Shown here piece after piece: positions 1-11,200 of a DNA stretch of 64,000 nucleotides. The position numbers and the translations under genes were made by a program. The stretch spans positions 30,167,437 through 30,231,436 of the forward strand of contig CM056551.1 of NCBI GenBank assembly GCA_029721515.1, given 5' to 3'. The number at the start of each line of letters is the position of its first letter. Position 1 is the first letter of the stretch. This DNA is from Synanceia verrucosa (Eukaryota > Chordata > Actinopteri > Perciformes > Synanceiidae). The notes under the pieces were generated by a model that ran no database searches, was not told the origin of the DNA, and worked only from the letters and a program-made list of their open reading frames with translations.

Positions 1-1379
1 CTCAGTAGAGATGGTTTTAATACATTTATTTTGCATTTCTGAACAGTTTTTTTAAGATCATATTAACACTGCAAACACCATTAATGTGTCTTAATTTAAG
101 AAAGCTGCTTTATGAACTTTTAGATTATTTCAGACCCAAAGGAGGGTAACGGACTCACTGATAAATAGTAGCTTTAGCCTGTTAGCCATTAGCATCCATC
201 TGATTAGCTGCATTAGCTTAGCTTGTAGCTGCTAGCTCAAACTGGAAGTACTTCCTTGATATTTTCAGTTTTGAAACACTTGAGTGAAACACTTGAGTGA
301 TTAAACCAGATTTTCTTTTTTGGTCTAAAATGTCTCCTTTGATATGAAAGGTTTAGATAATAACTGGGATGCATATTTTAAATGAAAAGGCTCTTTTTTA
401 GATGTAATAAATAGGGTCGTCTGATGAGTGCAAAACAAAAGCTCATTTTAACTCCAGTGGATCTGGTTTATTTGTGACACGCAGCAGTGAGGACAGGCTC
501 TCAGTGAGATTCCCTCCATGGTAAACAGTCAGAAAAAGCCCAGGATTCAGTTGCACAAACACAAATAGCTGACTATTCATAGCACTAATGAGAGCTGCCA
601 GGGACAGCAGCAGGCCTTGAAATGCGCTGTCGCCACTCGTATTATCAGTTAAATCAGGTCTGGAGCTGTGAAGGAAATCCTGTTTTTGTGTCCTCCTCTC
701 ATTCTGCTCTTTCTCTTAATTTAAAATCACATTTTCATCAACATGTTTTTGCATTAATTCAGCACATATTCATAATATTGTGCCCTGAGGTAACCTCGTC
801 AGGCTGCAGGCTGGATTATGAAAGTGTCAAGTCTCTCCCTCTTGGTCAGAAGTTATTTTCTAAGTGAGACATTAACTGGCCATTACCCCCCACAAACCAC
901 AAACCATGGAGGGAGTGTAATTTAGCAGCTCACTGATTGACCGGTCTGTTTATTTTTTTCGTTTTGGTCTGACAGGAATTTCAACCGACTTCAGCTTTCA
1001 AATTCCTTGCAGATGGCCGGCTGTAATTAACCTTTAGAGGGGAATAACAAGCCGGTACACAGGGGCACCGGGGCCCGGCTCGGAGCCTTTCATGTGGTTC
1101 CTGTGTTTGCTCTGCCGGGCTCTGGTGAACCATCACACCCCGGGGGTCCGCCTCCTCCCGTCTGCATGGAAACAACTGTGATCACCTTTCTTACTCAGAG
1201 GAGCTAGGCCATCGGCCACAGCTTTAGCAGCTCGTATCGTAGCCTGCAGTCAACCCTCCCCTCGACTGAACCTGCCGACACAATATTCCTGATGAGCTCA
1301 CATGACCTGACGGAGCTTCAGCTTCCCCTCTACCTGCGAACACTGCTGGTGTTCAGAGGTCAGGCCAAAATTAGCGGTG
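1..1379. other. Intergenic sequence, no gene recognised
   Basis: No open frame here resembles a known protein. The only recognisable item is a dispersed repeat copy at about 165-275. A slightly CpG-richer, non-repetitive part lies at about 1,010-1,160; it could be a conserved non-coding element, but nothing in the sequence alone shows this. Confidence 0.6.
165..275 (+). repeat. Dispersed repeat copy rich in GCTAA/TTAGC words
   Basis: The segment with repeated TTAGC words followed by GGAAGTACTTCCTTGAT matches, by eye, segments near 9,150-9,260 (opposite orientation) and 29,100-29,190 (same orientation). The three copies share order and wording over about 100 bp, so this is a dispersed repeat. 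Family not identified. Confidence 0.6.
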
Positions 1380-2310
1380 GATTAGTGGGTACTTTTTAAA
1401 AAAGCGATGCCTTGCTTTGCTATTACTTACTGCTGAAAGTAATTAGTTACAGGACTAGTTGCATTACTTTTGGATTACTCTGTAAGATCACCTGAGACAC
1501 CAGATCATTTCAAAGTAAAGCTCCTTATTGTAATAAAAGAAGGACAGACACCAGATCATTTCAAAGTAAAGCTCCTTATTGTAATAAAAGGAGGACAGAC
1601 ACCAGATCATTTCAAAGTAAAGCTCCTTATTGTAATAAAAGGAGGACAGACAGCAGATCATTTCAAAGTAAAGCTCCTTATTGTAATAAAAGAAGGACAG
1701 AAACCAGATCATTTCAAAGTAAAGCTCCTTATTGTAATAAAAGGAGGACAGACAGCAGATCATTTCAAAGTAAAGCTCCTTATTGTAATAAAAGGAGGAC
1801 ACACACCAGATCATTTCAAAATAAAGCTCCTTATTGTAATAAAAGAAGGACAGACACAAGATAATTTCAAAGTAAAGCTCCTTATTGTAATAAAAGAAGG
1901 ACAGACACCAGATCATTTCAAAGTAAAGCTCCTTATTGTAATAAAAGGAGGACAGACACCAGATCATTTCAAAGTAAAGCTCCTTATTGTAATAAAAGGA
2001 GGACAGACAGCAGATCATTTCAAAGTAAAGCTCCTTATTGTAATAAAAGGAGGACACACACCAGATCATTTCAAAATAAAGCTCCTTATTGTAATAAAAG
2101 AAGGACAGACACCAGATCATTTCAAAGTAAAGCTCCTTATTGTAATAAAAGGAGGACAGACAGCAGATCATTTCAAAGTAAAGCTCCTTATTGTAATAAA
2201 AGGAGGACACACACCAGATCATTTCAAAGTAAAGCTCCTTATTGTAATAAAAGGAGGACAGACAGCAGATCATTTCAAAGTAAAGCTCCTCATTGTAATA
2301 GACCAGACTG
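1380..2310. repeat. 51-bp minisatellite (16 units) with its repeat-family flank
   Basis: Sixteen head-to-tail units of exactly 51 bp run from about 1,496 to 2,300; the word AGATCATTT recurs every 51 bp from 1,502 to 2,267 without an indel. Because 51 is a multiple of three and the unit has no stop in one frame on each strand, it creates a 300-codon open frame on the plus strand (17-residue unit containing DHFKVKLLIVIK) and a 261-codon one on the minus strand. I treat both as artefacts. The 5' flank (1,380-1,490) is shared with the inverted copy at 6,815-7,030. Confidence 0.95.
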
Positions 2311-3337
2311 GTATATCACAGTACATGAAAGTATTAGCACATACAGTAAGTACAAATACACAGAGGGAGTGAACTTCATACATGCTGATCTCTACTGTCA
2401 GATCTCAGTTAGTTAACATGTCTTTTCTTTGGTTTGAAGGTTTTTTTTTCATCGTCTGTGTCCATGAAAAAGTTGCATTTGTTTTACTTTTCATAGGAAA
2501 ACTAAAGTTGCAGGTAACTGAATTGATTTTGTGTTATTGTGTGTTCAGGTTGCAGGTAACTGAATTGATTTTGTGTTATTGTGTGTTCAGGTAGTTGAGT
2601 TAGTCGCATGCTAAAAGGGATGCAAATGATTTTTTCTTTGCACCAGTGATGATTGACGTCCTTTTATTGGTGATGGAGGAAAGACGAACAGTGAGAACGG
2701 CGAGTTTGATCAATTAATTATTCAATGCCAAGTTAGGACCAGTGTTATGTTGCATCTTGAACTTTGACCCTCTTGGTCATCTTTCAGGCTGCAGATGTGA
2801 CCAGATGTTGCAGTACTTTTTGGTGTACTATGCACTGAATATTTGTTCTGGCACACTGAATACTGTGGTGTTGTGCGTACTGGAACACACACCATGTCTG
2901 TCAGTACTTGGTCATGTTTGGCTCCATCAACCAGTCAGGTCTGGAGGATATTTTGGCTCTTTCCTGCTCCGCTGTGGTGGCTTTTAATTAGCTGGTGCTT
3001 CGGTTTGAGCGCCATCATCAACAGAGCGTGTCGAATACATCGTCGTTTTCTGCTCGTTTGCTCTGCAGTGCAGCTTTCCACTTGGCAGGCCTGGAAGTGA
3101 GGCGTTGCAGACATCTTACTTGAGATGGTCATCGTTCAAACAGCACGCTGTTTAACAACATCGGTGGCATCAGACCAGCCAGTCGCCTCCCTGAAAGTAT
3201 GTCACACATTATCAAAGAGTTAATGCTAAACAGGCCGCTGATCTCTTTCCTCTGCGCTCTTTTACATCTTGAGTAACACGTCAGTGAGCTGCTGTGGTGT
3301 TATCAAGTATTTACATTTCCTACTGCTTTGTTTCTTT
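2311..3337. other. Intergenic sequence with a 42-bp tandem duplication
   Basis: No gene recognised. A perfect two-copy direct repeat with a 42-bp period lies at 2,507-2,590 (each copy starts GTTGCAGGTAACTG). The rest is unique-looking sequence with short, unconvincing open frames. Confidence 0.6.
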
Positions 3338-3410
3338 ATCAATCAATCTATCAATCAAACAATCAATCAGTCAGTTGTGTTTTATTTCTACAGCACAACA
3401 GGTGTAGGAT
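3338..3410 (-). repeat. ATCA repeat joined to a probable LINE 3' end
   Basis: A short (ATCA)n tract is followed by TTTTATTTCTACAGCAC. Read on the minus strand this looks like the AATAAA-type 3' end of a fish non-LTR retrotransposon with a (TGAT)n tail. A similar end on the plus strand is at 33,890-33,940. Confidence 0.45.
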
Positions 3411-4140
3411 CAGTGTGCTGCAACATAAAAACAAAGAAACAGGCAAAGATCAAACACAGAGAAACAAAGAAAGTAAGAGCAAAGATACGAGACAGGAAGG
3501 TATACGTTATACAAAATATAACATAAGAAGGTTGTACATATAGAAAGATAAAAATATCTAACATAAAAACATAGACGATAACAAGGTATAAAACCACATA
3601 ACATAAGAAGGTATCAACAGAATACAATAGAAAAAAACGAAAATAAAAAGGAAGAAAAAAATAACAAAAAAACAATAATGAAATAATAGGATAAGTAATA
3701 CAATATTAGACAATTGATATGATATACAGTACATATATATATACAGTACGTGTGTATATATATATATATATATATATACACATTACAGTATATATAATAT
3801 AAATATTCTAAATAATAATGCATATATATAATGGAAAATATATAAATATGTAAAACATAACATGAAGAAGAAGATATAAACATTGAATAGAAAAAATAAG
3901 TAAAAAAAAAAAAAAGATAATAATAGGATAAGTAATAATAATAAATATTTATAGTTAGTACTCAAGAAATAAAAGAAATACATTTTTATAGTAATTAAAA
4001 TTAAATTAATACAATATTTAGACAATAAATATGATATAAAAATATAAGAAAATATTAAAGACAAGATAATAAGAGAGTTTTACGAGAAAGGGGGAATAAT
4101 TATTAAATAAATCATATTATATAATAATAATATAATAATA
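3411..4140. repeat. AT-rich, purine-biased low-complexity tract with internal duplication
   Basis: The plus strand is strongly A-rich. The phrase AATAGGATAAGTAATA occurs near 3,685 and again near 3,924, and ACAATAT-T-AGACAAT followed by ATATGATATA near 3,701 and near 4,012, so the tract is a diverged duplication of roughly 240-310 bp. A TA microsatellite is at about 3,751-3,778. The open frames on the minus strand are low-complexity (Tyr/Phe/Ile rich) and not credible. Confidence 0.7.
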
Positions 4141-6166
4141 TTCATTGTGAAATATGATGAACTAAACTAATTAAAAGCTTGAAAATGTTATAGCTGTACA
4201 TTAGATGTTTTAGTGTTATACTTTGTGACTGGCAGTGTAACATTTCCACTGTGGATCCACTCAGCACCATCAAACCTCATGAATACTGCAGGTTTTTTTT
4301 TTTTTTTTGGTTTTTTTTGTGAATTTTCACCCTCAGTGCTTCAGTGAAGCCTTTTCCCCTTCAGCATTTTAACGGGCCTGAGGAACAATGTTGGCCTTGT
4401 GAAGGATTTCCATGCTGTTTTCTGTGAAGCACGTGGTATTTTACAGAAACACACTTCCTCATGGAGGCTTTTTTTGTGTCAAAAAGTGGGCAAAGTGGTT
4501 CATTTCCAGAAAAATAAAAGAGAAGGAAACATACTTAGATTCGTGTACACACTTGGCTGCTTCCTCCTTCCTGCAGAGGTGTTGAAGCATGTGTGTGCAG
4601 TTGGAAAGTTTCCAGAGGGAAAGTTTCCAGAAGCCCTGAAGTGTTGTTGTTGGGTGGGAGGAGGCGGTAAGCTGTGGACAGATAGGCGCTCCGTCCTATC
4701 TGCCTCTGGACACTGGATCCACATGTGGACAGAGTCTCTCCTGTCTGTTCTTCTACACAGTATTATGGTATCTGACTCCTTCCTGTGTTCAGCAGCATTA
4801 ACTCCTCTGGTCTGTTGGATCAGACCACCAGGACCAGCATGGATCACTGATCCTTGTCCTCTCATGACCCCGTCTCTGGTTCTGGTCCTTCCTTGGACCA
4901 CTTTTGATAGATCCTGACCACTGCAGACCAGGAACAGACCACCAGAGCTGCAGCTCTGGAGATGCTCTGATCCAGTCCTCTAGACATCACTGTTTGCTTC
5001 TTGGTGTCAAACTCCTGAAAAATCCTGATCCTGCTTCTAACATCAACTCTGAGGACTAGATGTTCATCTGATGAGGAGATGATGGTCAGGGGTCAGAGGT
5101 CAGGACTGTTCTGGCAGCAAAAGGAGGACCATCATTATATTAGGTTATGTTATGCCTGATCAGTGTACATACAGTATGTATACAGAGCTATTGGTCTTCA
5201 TGGAATATCAGGCATTCTCTTTCTAGAAAAAAAACATATTTTTCTGAATTTCAAAATTGTTTCGTACAGCTTGTTTTTATTCTGGATAAACGTCTCATCG
5301 GAGGGATTTCCGGGTTTATACTTTACTGTTTTCTTAGGCAGGCTACAAGGTGTACTCTAGTCAGTTTTATCTTAACTTAGTTTACTTAATTTACTAAATG
5401 TAGAGGCTCCGTTGCTAATATTATACATGTTATATTTATTATTGTGCTGTTTTTGTTCTTATGTTGTACTTTTTGAATATTTATTGTATTATTGTATATT
5501 GTATTTATCTGATTGTTTGTTTCTTTTGACTATTTTGGTTTCTGGTTTCATACACTTCCTGTGATAAAACACTAAAGTCTTCTCAGATGGGTCTTAATAA
5601 TGAGGATTAATAATCAGTTTAGGGGTTCTTGGTGTGAAATGTCTGGGAACCACTGTTTAATCAAAACCCAAAATACAAATCATGTCATCATTTCATGCAT
5701 TTAAGGAGGATTTGTTGTTGAAAGCAGCAGTCAGACCTGCTGCTACTTGTATGTCAAACTCAGTATGAAAATATAACAATATAACGTCAGTAACCATCTG
5801 TTATTAACAGTGATTGTTGGCATGAATATGCTCATATAATTCATGTCATTATACAGAGGTTATGATTCTAGTAGTTATATTTGTTCATTTTTAAAAACAT
5901 ATTTTAAATTTTAAATCGTGTTTTCAGCCTCCAGTCTGCTATCTTCTGATTCTTACCTAGTATAAATGTATCTCCACTGATTATTAATAGCAGACATGAA
6001 GTTTATTGGTTGTTTCTGAGGCCTGAATAGCAGAGAGTCGCGGTAAAGAAACTCTGCCCTTTTGCTTGCACTCATCTCTTTTTATAACTGAGGCTGCTGG
6101 CAGAGTTTGGTTACTGAGAAGAATTTAATGTGTGTGAGCTTATATCAGTATATACTGTATATATAC

Positions 6167-6198
<32 letters not shown>

Positions 6199-6708
6199 GT
6201 GACTGAGTGCAACCTGATGTGACGCTGTGTGTCACCTTTACTGCAGCTAGAGGCAGGTATATTTACACATGTGACGTTTATTGACACACCTAGCAGACTC
6301 AGACCTTTCATTTACTGTTGTGTTTCTTTCTTTTTGATCAAGTCAAGTTTCTTTCTTGGCATCAGAACAAAATGTTTCTTACAGACCAAGGCACCAAATG
6401 AACTGAACCGCCTCTATTTACCAAAAAGAACAAACAACAGAAAAACAACAAAGGTATTTAGAACGATGGACAAGCAGTATGAAGTCACAGAGTTAATATG
6501 GATGTTGAATAAACAGTACAACTGTGTATAACAAAATATATTCATTAATACTAGCAGACTGGTGATTAAACCGAGTACATAAAGTATTAATGTTTGTGCA
6601 TAAAGTGTCTTTGATATTCCCTCTTCTTTTAACTCCGTTTTGGTCTCCACCAGGCTTTTAAATGATGTCCTTCATCACCAGCTAGCCTCAGTTTATTAGT
6701 GCAATTAA
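4141..6708. other. Intergenic sequence, mostly without recognisable features
   Basis: No gene recognised. The stretch about 4,740-5,110 (with a GAGCTGCAG-type box and GATGCTCTGATCCAGTCCTC) reads like a known fish dispersed repeat related to DNA transposons, but I cannot name the family. A poly-T run lies near 4,292-4,310. A TA/TG microsatellite is at 6,141-6,201. The remainder is AT-rich unique-looking DNA. Confidence 0.5.
6141..6201. repeat. TA/TG microsatellite
   Basis: A run of TA dinucleotides passes into TG dinucleotides. Short open frames crossing it are artefacts. Confidence 0.9.
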
Positions 6709-7030
6709 TCTGTTAAGACGTCTTTAGAGGGTGGAAATATGAACTTTACTGAGGAATAGTTGATCTAAAGGAACCAGAATGAAGAAGACTTTTACTGTGA
6801 AGGGCTGTTTGGACCTTTTATTACAATAAGGAGCTTTACTTTGAAATGGTCTGCTGTCTGTCCTCCTTTTATTACAATAAGGAGCTTTACTTTGAAATGA
6901 TGTGGCAGGTAAAGTTACAGAGTAATCTAAAATTAAACTAGTAGTGTAACTATTTACTTTCAGCAGTGAGTAACTTAGTAATGTAAGGATTACTTATAAA
7001 AACTACCTGGTGTTGTGTAATCCATTACTT
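6709..7030 (-). repeat. Inverted copy of the 51-bp-unit repeat element (two units)
   Basis: On the minus strand this contains two copies of the same 51-bp unit found at 1,496-2,300 (here about 6,815-6,900). It is followed by the same flank as at 1,380-1,490 (TTACTCTGTAA, then CTACTAGT, then CTGCTGAAAGTAA). The other flank (6,709-6,815, AAGACGTCTTTAGAGGGTGG to GTGAAGGGCTGTTTGGA) recurs at 27,588-27,661. Confidence 0.85.
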
Positions 7031-9149
7031 TTTTGGAGTTACTACCTCAACAGTTGCAGTTGAGTGTGGATGTCGCAGCAGGTCGTTGCCCTCCACCTTT
7101 TTGAGAGGCTGAAGGCAGTCTAGGTGGTCTGAGCAGGTCTCAGGTTCTGGACTCCCACATTGACCATCAATCTGCCCGTCTGAGACAGGAACACCAGTCC
7201 ATTCAGTCCGTCCCCTCGTCCCTCTGTTTACCTCTTTCTTTCCCAGACTCCATTGCAGCCATTCCTCTTCCCTCACTCACTGCTCCTCTAATTTGCCCCT
7301 GAGTGTAAAACAGGAATCTGCTGCATGACTGCAGTGAAACTGAATCCCCAGAATGGGAGCGTGGAGGGGGGTCGCCTCGGTTTCCGGAAGGTCACTGTGG
7401 AGCAAACTGAGCGGTCTGACCCCAGCACTGATCCAGCTGATGGAGACGTGCTGTGATGGAGTCATAGTGATGTGAGCAACCATTGATTTCCTCTCTGATC
7501 CAGTGAGAGATAAGATAAGATAAGATATTCTTTCACAACATACAAACTAAGGAGATTTAGGGCTTTTTAATATATACAGGGCAGAATAATGCAAAAATGC
7601 AGTATAGTGCAAATACAACAATCTAAATAGAACAATATACAAAAAAATCTGCAAAAACTAAGGGGTTTGCATACAGTATTTATGCAAACATGAATAAACT
7701 GTAAGCTACGTAGTAAGAGTTTCAAAAATCAGTAAAATTCAAGCCGGTGTCGAAGACACTGATCCAATACTTTAAATAAAAAAACAAACATGTTTTAAAT
7801 TCTAGTTTTATAATGAATATGAGACAGACTACTTATTGTTCATAGAAAGAATTATTGTACAGTAGAAACAAAAAAATGGAAAGCTGCATATTAATTGACA
7901 GCATCTGTTCATCAAACCTTTATTATTATTATTACATCTTATATACCAAAATTAGCTGCTCTGTTCCACTTGATACTGCAGATATAAAAATATTAAAATA
8001 GTCAAGAGTAAATCTTAATATAGTTAAATATATCTTAAAATGCTCACCTGAACACTGTTTAGTTTTGCAGCATGCAGGATCCAGTTTACAGCTTCCTTTA
8101 TTTATGTACTGTAAACTATTGACACTTTAACATGAGAATCGATTCTAGAACATAAGAAAAATTAAAAAAAGTTGTGTTTAATCAACATTTCATTGCAATC
8201 ACAAATATATTTTCCTGCTTTTTTATTCAGTATACATTGTAAATATTCTATTAGTGTTATTACTTATTCTATTATTGTCCTTTGCTGCTGTATGTTGTTT
8301 TTTTTCATAACTGTAATTTGTCTGTATTTTGTCTGTGCTGCTGTGGCGAGTGAATTTCCCTCAATGGGGGATAAATAAAAAAAAATATATCAGTGATATT
8401 TCTGAAATGATCCAATGCCCTCCAACTGATAGTGAAGAGGTGTTTGGATCCTGACCTCCAGTCCCACCTCAGTCTTGTGACTTCGGGGCAGAGGGACGGT
8501 GGTGGGCATCTGAGCCATGCCTGGAAGGTGACTCCTGGTGCCAGTGTTGGGTTTCAAACCCAACCTACAAAGTGAGAAGCAGAGGCTGTGAACCCCCACT
8601 GTGGGAGGGTGGGGTGAGAGAGTGAGAGGCTTCATAAACACCCCCCACCTCCACCTCCACCGCCGCTCGCTATGCTATGTTATGCACCAGAGAGTCCTCC
8701 ATGATGGTTTCTGGCACTGAAACTTGAGATTTTTACTTATTTAGTGTTGGTATGGAAGCCATAGGGATGATTTGGGCACCAGCCATGACTCTGTGCCGCT
8801 AAAGTTATTTCATGACTGTGAATGGTGGTGGTCGTGAGAAAAACCACATAGATATGATCAGGAATGAGAAAAAACTCTGCTGTCATCTGGGAAAGTGGTG
8901 ATTTATTTGAGGGAAAGGACGACTTGCAGTGTAAACTTGTGTTGTGTAGAATGGTCCTGTGCTTCTTTATTTCTGTGTTCGCCTGCATATTAGAGTTAGT
9001 TTAATTTGTCATACACATATATAACAGGTACATACATATATGAAATTTGATATTTTACCTCTGCAAATTGATGTGCAGAATGAAATGATGTTAGTTACCC
9101 AGATTGTATTTAGTCTGTGATTAAACCTGGTGAAGCTGCAGCTGAGCGG
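7031..9149. other. Intergenic sequence with retrotransposon tails
   Basis: No gene recognised. At 7,505-7,680 a (GATAA)n start is followed by AT-rich text resembling the tail of a fish LINE or SINE. At 8,280-8,385 a plus-strand LINE 3' end is annotated separately. The stretch at 8,400-8,660 is GC-richer but has no recognisable coding content. Confidence 0.5.
8280..8385 (+). repeat. Non-LTR retrotransposon 3'-end fragment
   Basis: The end GTGAATTTCCCTCAATGGGG-ATAAATAAA is the type of terminal sequence common to fish LINEs. Related ends in the opposite orientation are at 12,168-12,245, 33,727-33,800 and 50,094-50,200. No reverse-transcriptase coding sequence remains. Confidence 0.6.
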
Positions 9150-9420
9150 CAACGTAAACATGAATTAAAATATCAATGAAGTACTTAGCCACAAGCTAAG
9201 CTAATGCTAATGCAGCTAATCAGAGGGATGCTAACAGCTAACAGGCTAAAGCTGCTATTGATCAGTGATCAAGTGTCCACAGAGTTGAGGATGAAACTAA
9301 ATGAAGAAGTTAACTCCAGCTGACTGCAGACCAGTCAACATCAGGAAGACTCTGATTGGCTGGTTGTCACCTGATGTCACTGATCAGACACTCATTGATG
9401 AGATGATTACCAATATATTT
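9150..9420. repeat. Dispersed repeat copy, longest form
   Basis: The first half is the reverse complement of 165-275. The second half (CTCTGATTGGCTGGTTGTCA, then TGATCAGACACTCATTGAT) matches, inverted, 29,003-29,075. An open frame from 9,301 gives TLIGWLSPD and DQTLID, which is also read in the inverted copy. Whether this was ever protein-coding is unknown. Confidence 0.65.
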
Positions 9421-10129
9421 GTTTTTAATATCCGTGCAATAATAAGTAAAACGGCATTAGCCGTTGAAATTCAGACAGACTGAAGCTACACTGCTAGCGT
9501 GGCTAATAAACCATGCTAGGTGAGGTGTATGCATGTAGCACCATCATCACTGTGCTGCACATGCAGCTTTTTACTATAATTGTGAGATGAACCGCAGATT
9601 TGGCGTCCGACTGCCGACACGTCTAGACGGTAGAAAGTGGTGGAAGGGTGAGTCACATGGACGCTTATAAACAGCAGAGCGATAGCGTGATACAGCACTG
9701 TTGGGACGCTGATGACAGATTAGACGACAAGCTTATGTCTCTGGGAGTCGCTCGGAGGCATTCCTGGCTCGCCCTGCCGCCCTCCTCCCTTCATTCCCCT
9801 GCTGCATGTTTGTTGCTGGGCCTCCCCTCGAGCTGCCAGCTCCAGCAGGCTAAACTTAACTCCCAGCCCGCCGTGAATTTTGGGCATTTATTACCACACC
9901 CTTCCTTGTCAGTGCCGCCGCCTTCTTCTCAAATACATTTCTGTGTTCCTGCCAAAGCAGCGAGCCGGCAAAGAGGCAAAACACAATGAAATACAGGAGG
10001 ATAAGGTTCATCAAAACACCAGAAATCAAGCAGTCCATACCAACACAGTACAGCCCATGTAACTGTTTACATACTGTTTTTTTGTTATAAAGTTAAACAG
10101 GTTGTTATTCCCTCTCTATTATCTGTGTA
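9421..10129. other. Intergenic sequence, nothing recognised
   Basis: Unique-looking DNA with a moderately GC-rich part at 9,700-9,960. The open frames on both strands are short, lack splice context and resemble nothing I know. Confidence 0.5.
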
Positions 10130-10234
10130 ACTCACTGAGTGCCAGCCCTTTTATAAAAATGAAAGTGCTTAGTGCCAGTGTTTTGGCATTTTGTGTCCTC
10201 TGTCAAAACACACTGAATATTTTGTACTTTTGTA

Positions 10235-10728
10235 CACTGCCTGGCCAAAAAAAAGGTCACTCACTCTAATATTTCATTGGACCACCTTTAGCTTTGATAA
10301 CGGCCCGCATTTGCTGTGGCAATATTTCGATAAGCTTCTGCAGTGTCACAAGAGTTATTTCCATCCAGTGTTGCATTCATTTTTCACCAAGATCTTGCAT
10401 TGGTGATGGTAGAGTCTCACCGCTGCAGCACATCCCAGAGCTTCTCAGTGGGGTTAAGGTCTGGACTCTGTGGTGAAAATTATGTCTCATGCTCCCTGAA
10501 CCACTCTTTCACTATTTGAGCCCAATAAATCCTGGCATTATCCTCTTGGAAAATGCCCGTGCCATCATTGATGGAATAACCTGCTCATTCAGTACATTCA
10601 GGTAGTCAGCTGACCTCATTCTTTGAGCACATATTGTTGCTGAACCTGCAGTAATTATCCAATAGGAGGTTCGTACCTCTTTGCTTAGTTAAATCCAGGT
10701 GGCGAGTTTTTTTTTTGGCCGGGCAGTG
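10235..10728 (-). mobile_element. Tc1/mariner element, internally deleted
   Basis: Terminal inverted repeats start CACTGCCTGGCC followed by eight A at 10,235 and end with the complement at 10,728, with a single difference in the first 12 bp. TA dinucleotides flank both ends (10,233-10,234 and 10,729-10,730), as expected of Tc1/mariner insertion. At 494 bp it is far shorter than a full element (about 1.2-1.6 kb), so it is non-autonomous; a transposase remnant lies on the minus strand inside it. Confidence 0.92.
10429..10560 (-). pseudogene. Tc1 transposase remnant (C-terminal catalytic part)
   Basis: On the minus strand the translation reads FQEDNA, then VKEWFREHE, then an in-frame TAA, then PQSPDLNPTEKLWDV, then a TGA three codons later. 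These are the signatures around the second and third acidic residues of the Tc1 DDE transposase (the family motif is FxQDNxxxH and QSPDLNPIExLW). The stops and the loss of the N-terminal DNA-binding domain show that it is dead. This remnant identifies the element's superfamily beyond reasonable doubt. Confidence 0.9.
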
Positions 10729-11059
10729 TACTTTTATTTTGAAGTATCTTGTTTTATCAGAGGTAGAGTAGAGGACACTTTCACCAAAATCACCACTTTT
10801 TGTCCAGATTCTGTTTGTTTTGCTCTCTAATCTCGATCGTCTCCACTTCCTGTTTTGATCTCTGTGGTGTATACCGTCTCTTTATGCTCCAACTACATCT
10901 CCCAGAAGCCCCAAAATTTCTCGCAGGCTGTGTGAGAGCGCCCTCTAGTGCGTGCTGCCAAAAAACACTTAGACGTATTTATACGTTTATTTTTTGTATT
11001 TAAAAAAAACCCAAAAATGTACAATTACGTCTTTGGCATTCAGAGTCAGCTCATGTACA

Positions 11060-11200
11060 TACCTGGCTAATCAAGCTGATTCTGATACTGGTGGATTAAC
11101 CATTGCAGAAACATTTAATATTTTGGTAAACAGTATTACTGTTAATTTGGTGGTGAACACCTGACACTGGGTGGAGGAATAATAAATCTATACATACAAC
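11060..11200 (+). repeat. Dispersed repeat family A, fragment
   Basis: Contains GGTGGATTAACCATTGCAGA, AATATTACTG-like text, and CACCTGACACTGGGTGGAGG. The same ordered words occur at 18,840-19,000, partly at 36,030-36,140, and inverted at 26,840-26,930. Confidence 0.65.

Larger units (their letters stand above)
10130..11050 (+). mobile_element. MITE-like dispersed repeat interrupted by a Tc1 element
   Basis: The ends CACTGAGTGCCA (10,133) and TGGCATTCAGAGT (about 11,035) are imperfect inverted repeats. The body from 10,745 to about 10,960 (GATAAAACAAG, CAAAATCACCACTTTTTGTC, CCACTTCCTGTTTTGAT on one strand or the other) reappears inverted at 14,540-14,712. The element is split by the Tc1 remnant at 10,235-10,728. 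A TTAA next to the inverted copy hints at piggyBac-type targeting, but this is weak. Confidence 0.6.

Noticed and set aside
1470..2372. 300-codon plus-strand and 261-codon minus-strand open frames
   Set aside because: Both are translations of a 51-bp tandem unit whose length is a multiple of three; no splice, start context or non-repeat domain supports coding.
3388..4064. Minus-strand Phe/Tyr/Ile-rich frames that look like membrane proteins
   Set aside because: Low-complexity AT-rich DNA with duplicated phrases; composition alone produces the hydrophobic look.
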